Assembly: GCA_021850505.1 (NCBI GenBank) | Contig: JAJZLW010000031.1 | Location: forward strand, 853-6,311 | DNA: 5,459 bases | DNA from: Thermoplasmata archaeon | GTDB taxonomy: Archaea; Thermoplasmatota; Thermoplasmata; Thermoplasmatales; Thermoplasmataceae | Reading direction: 5' to 3' | Shown: positions 4,814 to 5,459 of the stretch, one piece after another | How the letters are laid out: the number at the start of each line of letters is the position of its first letter | Position numbering within the stretch: position 1 is the stretch's first letter | Made by a program: the position numbers and the translations under genes | The notes under the pieces: model-generated | Told to the model about the DNA's origin: nothing | What the model saw: the letters and a program-made list of their open reading frames with translations, nothing else | Database searches by the model: none

Positions 4814-4829
4814 AAGCAGGGAGATCAGG
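4804..4829. repeat. Right inverted repeat of the IS1634-like element
   Basis: GTGGTGGTAAAAG followed by GGGAGATCAGG is the partner of the left repeat. The transposase ends inside it (TGG TGG TAA at 4805-4813), so its last two tryptophans are encoded by repeat sequence. It is directly followed by the second copy of TTGTAT. Confidence 0.85.
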
Positions 4830-4835
4830 TTGTAT
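4830..4835. repeat. 6-bp target-site duplication TTGTAT, right copy
   Basis: This is the second copy of the duplication, identical to 3178-3183. The bases flanking the two copies differ, so the duplication is exactly six bases long. Confidence 0.88.
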
Positions 4836-5208
4836 GGAATCATTTTCTTGACTTAAGGAATGAAGTATACACAAAGACAGGCAGGGGAATGAGCCAGAAT
4901 GAAATGACTGCTCTTCTTCTGCAACTAAAGAACGAAAACGAGTGGTTAAGGGAGGTCAATTCACAAAGCCTTCAGGCATCGATTCAGTTTCTTGATGCAA
5001 CTATTCATAAGTTCTTCAAGAACATTGCCAGATATCCGAAATTCATGAAGAAGAGAGACGGAGGATCGTTCACGGTTCCACAGCATTTCGCTATTAAGGA
5101 CAATCATCTTACAATACCGAAATTCAAGATGCCGATACGCTGTCCCTTCTTGCAGAAGAGGGGATAAGGGCAAGTACGCTGGTTGAAGCAGCAAGCCCAC
5201 GGCTTTAG
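4830..5208 (+). pseudogene. tnpB 3' remnant with internal deletion
   Basis: The frame resumes after the insertion as WNHFLDLRNEVYTKTGRG and runs through MSQNEM, WLREVNSQSLQ (a TnpB hallmark), ARYPKFMKKRDGGSF and LTIPKFK, matching about the second 110 residues of TnpB. At about 5128-5131 the similarity jumps. The original frame ends at TAA 5165-5167, while another frame reads DADTLSLLAEEGIRASTLVE and AASPRL, with stop TAG at 5206-5208, the usual TnpB C-terminus just before the element's right end. An internal out-of-frame deletion of roughly 250 codons has therefore removed the RuvC catalytic core and the zinc finger. A short protein from ATG 4889 to 5167 could be made but would have no nuclease activity. 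Confidence 0.86.
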
Positions 5209-5226
5209 TCGTGGGAGGATGTCACA
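5191..5226 (+). repeat. Right end of the IS200/IS605-type element, with hairpin
   Basis: CCCACGGC (5196-5203) pairs with GTCGTGGG (5208-5215) around the loop TTTA, an 8-bp stem with one G-T pair, and is followed by AGGATGTCAC. This is the standard right end of IS200/IS605-type elements, where the tnpB stop codon lies within the hairpin. In intact elements the 3' part of tnpB plus this end forms the omega RNA, with the guide taken from the flank just beyond. Only about 78 bases of the coding part upstream survive here, so the RNA scaffold may be incomplete. Confidence 0.8.
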
Positions 5227-5260
5227 ACTCTCAAGAAATTTCCTTCAATGTATAAGATGA

Positions 5261-5268
5261 TTTAATTT
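5261..5268 (+). promoter_or_regulatory. TATA box for the gene starting at 5291
   Basis: TTTAATTT is centred about 26 bp before the ATG at 5291, the geometry of a leaderless archaeal transcript, and there is no Shine-Dalgarno sequence next to that ATG. It lies about 35 bp outside the tnpB element's right end, so the promoter is native to the flank. Confidence 0.5.
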
Positions 5269-5290
5269 ACCTGCAGATATATCTTCCTAG

Positions 5291-5459
5291 ATGGGTGCCA
5301 GCGGGTCTTTGTCTGTAGATATATTTCTGCTCATACTCGGTATTTCACTGGTTATAAACATAGTCTTTTTGCTTGGCATAGTACGTACACTAAGAATGAG
5401 GGCTGTCAGAATCCTCTATGCATTATTTACCATATCTGTTTTCTTTATGGTTTACCTGG
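5291..5459 (+). CDS. Membrane protein of unknown function, N-terminal part (runs off the window)
   Basis: The first 56 codons of an open frame starting at ATG 5291 continue past the window edge. After a short polar start (MGASGSLSVD), residues 11-31 (IFLLILGISLVINIVFLLGIV) form a clear transmembrane helix. A basic linker, RTLRMRAVR (32-40), follows, probably cytosolic by the positive-inside rule. A second hydrophobic segment starts at 41 (ILYALFTISVFFMVYL). The hydrophobic, well-ordered translation and the TATA box 26 bp upstream support a real gene. I do not recognise the family and too little is visible to assign a role. Confidence 0.65.
   Translation, partial: MGASGSLSVDIFLLILGISLVINIVFLLGIVRTLRMRAVRILYALFTISVFFMVYL

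Larger units (their letters stand above)
3184..4829 (+). mobile_element. Complete IS4-superfamily element, IS1634-like (1646 bp)
   Basis: The element starts CCTGAACTCCC and ends GGGAGATCAGG, with imperfect inverted ends, and is flanked on both sides by the 6-bp direct repeat TTGTAT (3178-3183 and 4830-4835). It contains one intact transposase whose stop codon lies in the right repeat. Removing the element and one TTGTAT restores the tnpB frame exactly (CRF-VWNHFLDLRN), which proves insertion into a pre-existing tnpB. Perfect target duplication and an intact gene suggest a recent insertion of a possibly active copy. Family assignment rests on the transposase motifs; IS1634 is the best fit within the IS4 group. 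Confidence 0.92.

Noticed and set aside
3170..4840. CRISPR array or other tandem repeat array
   Set aside because: The repeated ACCACCATTA blocks are explained by the terminal repeats and one hairpin of the insertion element; no regularly spaced repeats occur anywhere in the window.

Overview
The window looks like a stretch of archaeal chromosome, most likely from the Thermoplasmata (Thermoplasmatales-like). This rests on moderate-to-low GC content, a tRNA gene without encoded CCA, TATA-like boxes about 26 bp upstream of several start codons (leaderless-type promoters), and the mix of IS families. The lineage is inferred from style and not proven. TGA ends several genes, so the standard code applies.

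Layout. Positions 1-124 hold an AT-rich promoter and an intact tRNA-Val(CAC). Positions 219-642 (minus strand) encode a hicB-hicA toxin-antitoxin pair. After about 370 bp without a clear gene, positions 1013-1297 (plus) encode a 94-residue ferritin-like protein of the encapsulated-ferritin (EncFtn) family; no encapsulin shell gene is visible. Positions 1341-2415 are an IS630-family element with about 30-bp imperfect terminal repeats at a TA target. Its transposase is split by a -1 frameshift at an A8 run, possibly programmed, and by an in-frame TGA between the second D and the E of the DD34E triad. The element sits inside the 3' end of a DUF4258 toxin-like gene (2400-2588, minus), which overlaps an upstream DUF2283 antitoxin-like gene (2585-2839, minus) by ATGA.

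Positions 3099-5226 are the remains of an IS200/IS605-type tnpB element. A complete 1646-bp IS4-superfamily (IS1634-like) element (3184-4829) is inserted in the tnpB 5' part, with a perfect 6-bp target duplication (TTGTAT) and an intact DDE transposase. The tnpB remnant has also lost its whole catalytic middle, so its N-terminal third is joined out of frame to the last 25 codons and the right-end hairpin. At 5291 the first 56 codons of a small membrane protein run off the window.

The region is an accessory patch: two type II toxin-antitoxin-like modules, one stress or iron-related gene, and three insertion elements of different ages, one nested in another and one disrupting a toxin gene. I see no clear evidence of a wholly new system. 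The points most worth a second look are the orphan EncFtn, the exactly reconstructable toxin disruption, the hairpin that overlaps the start of the intact transposase, and the tnpB remnant that keeps its right-end RNA-forming tail.
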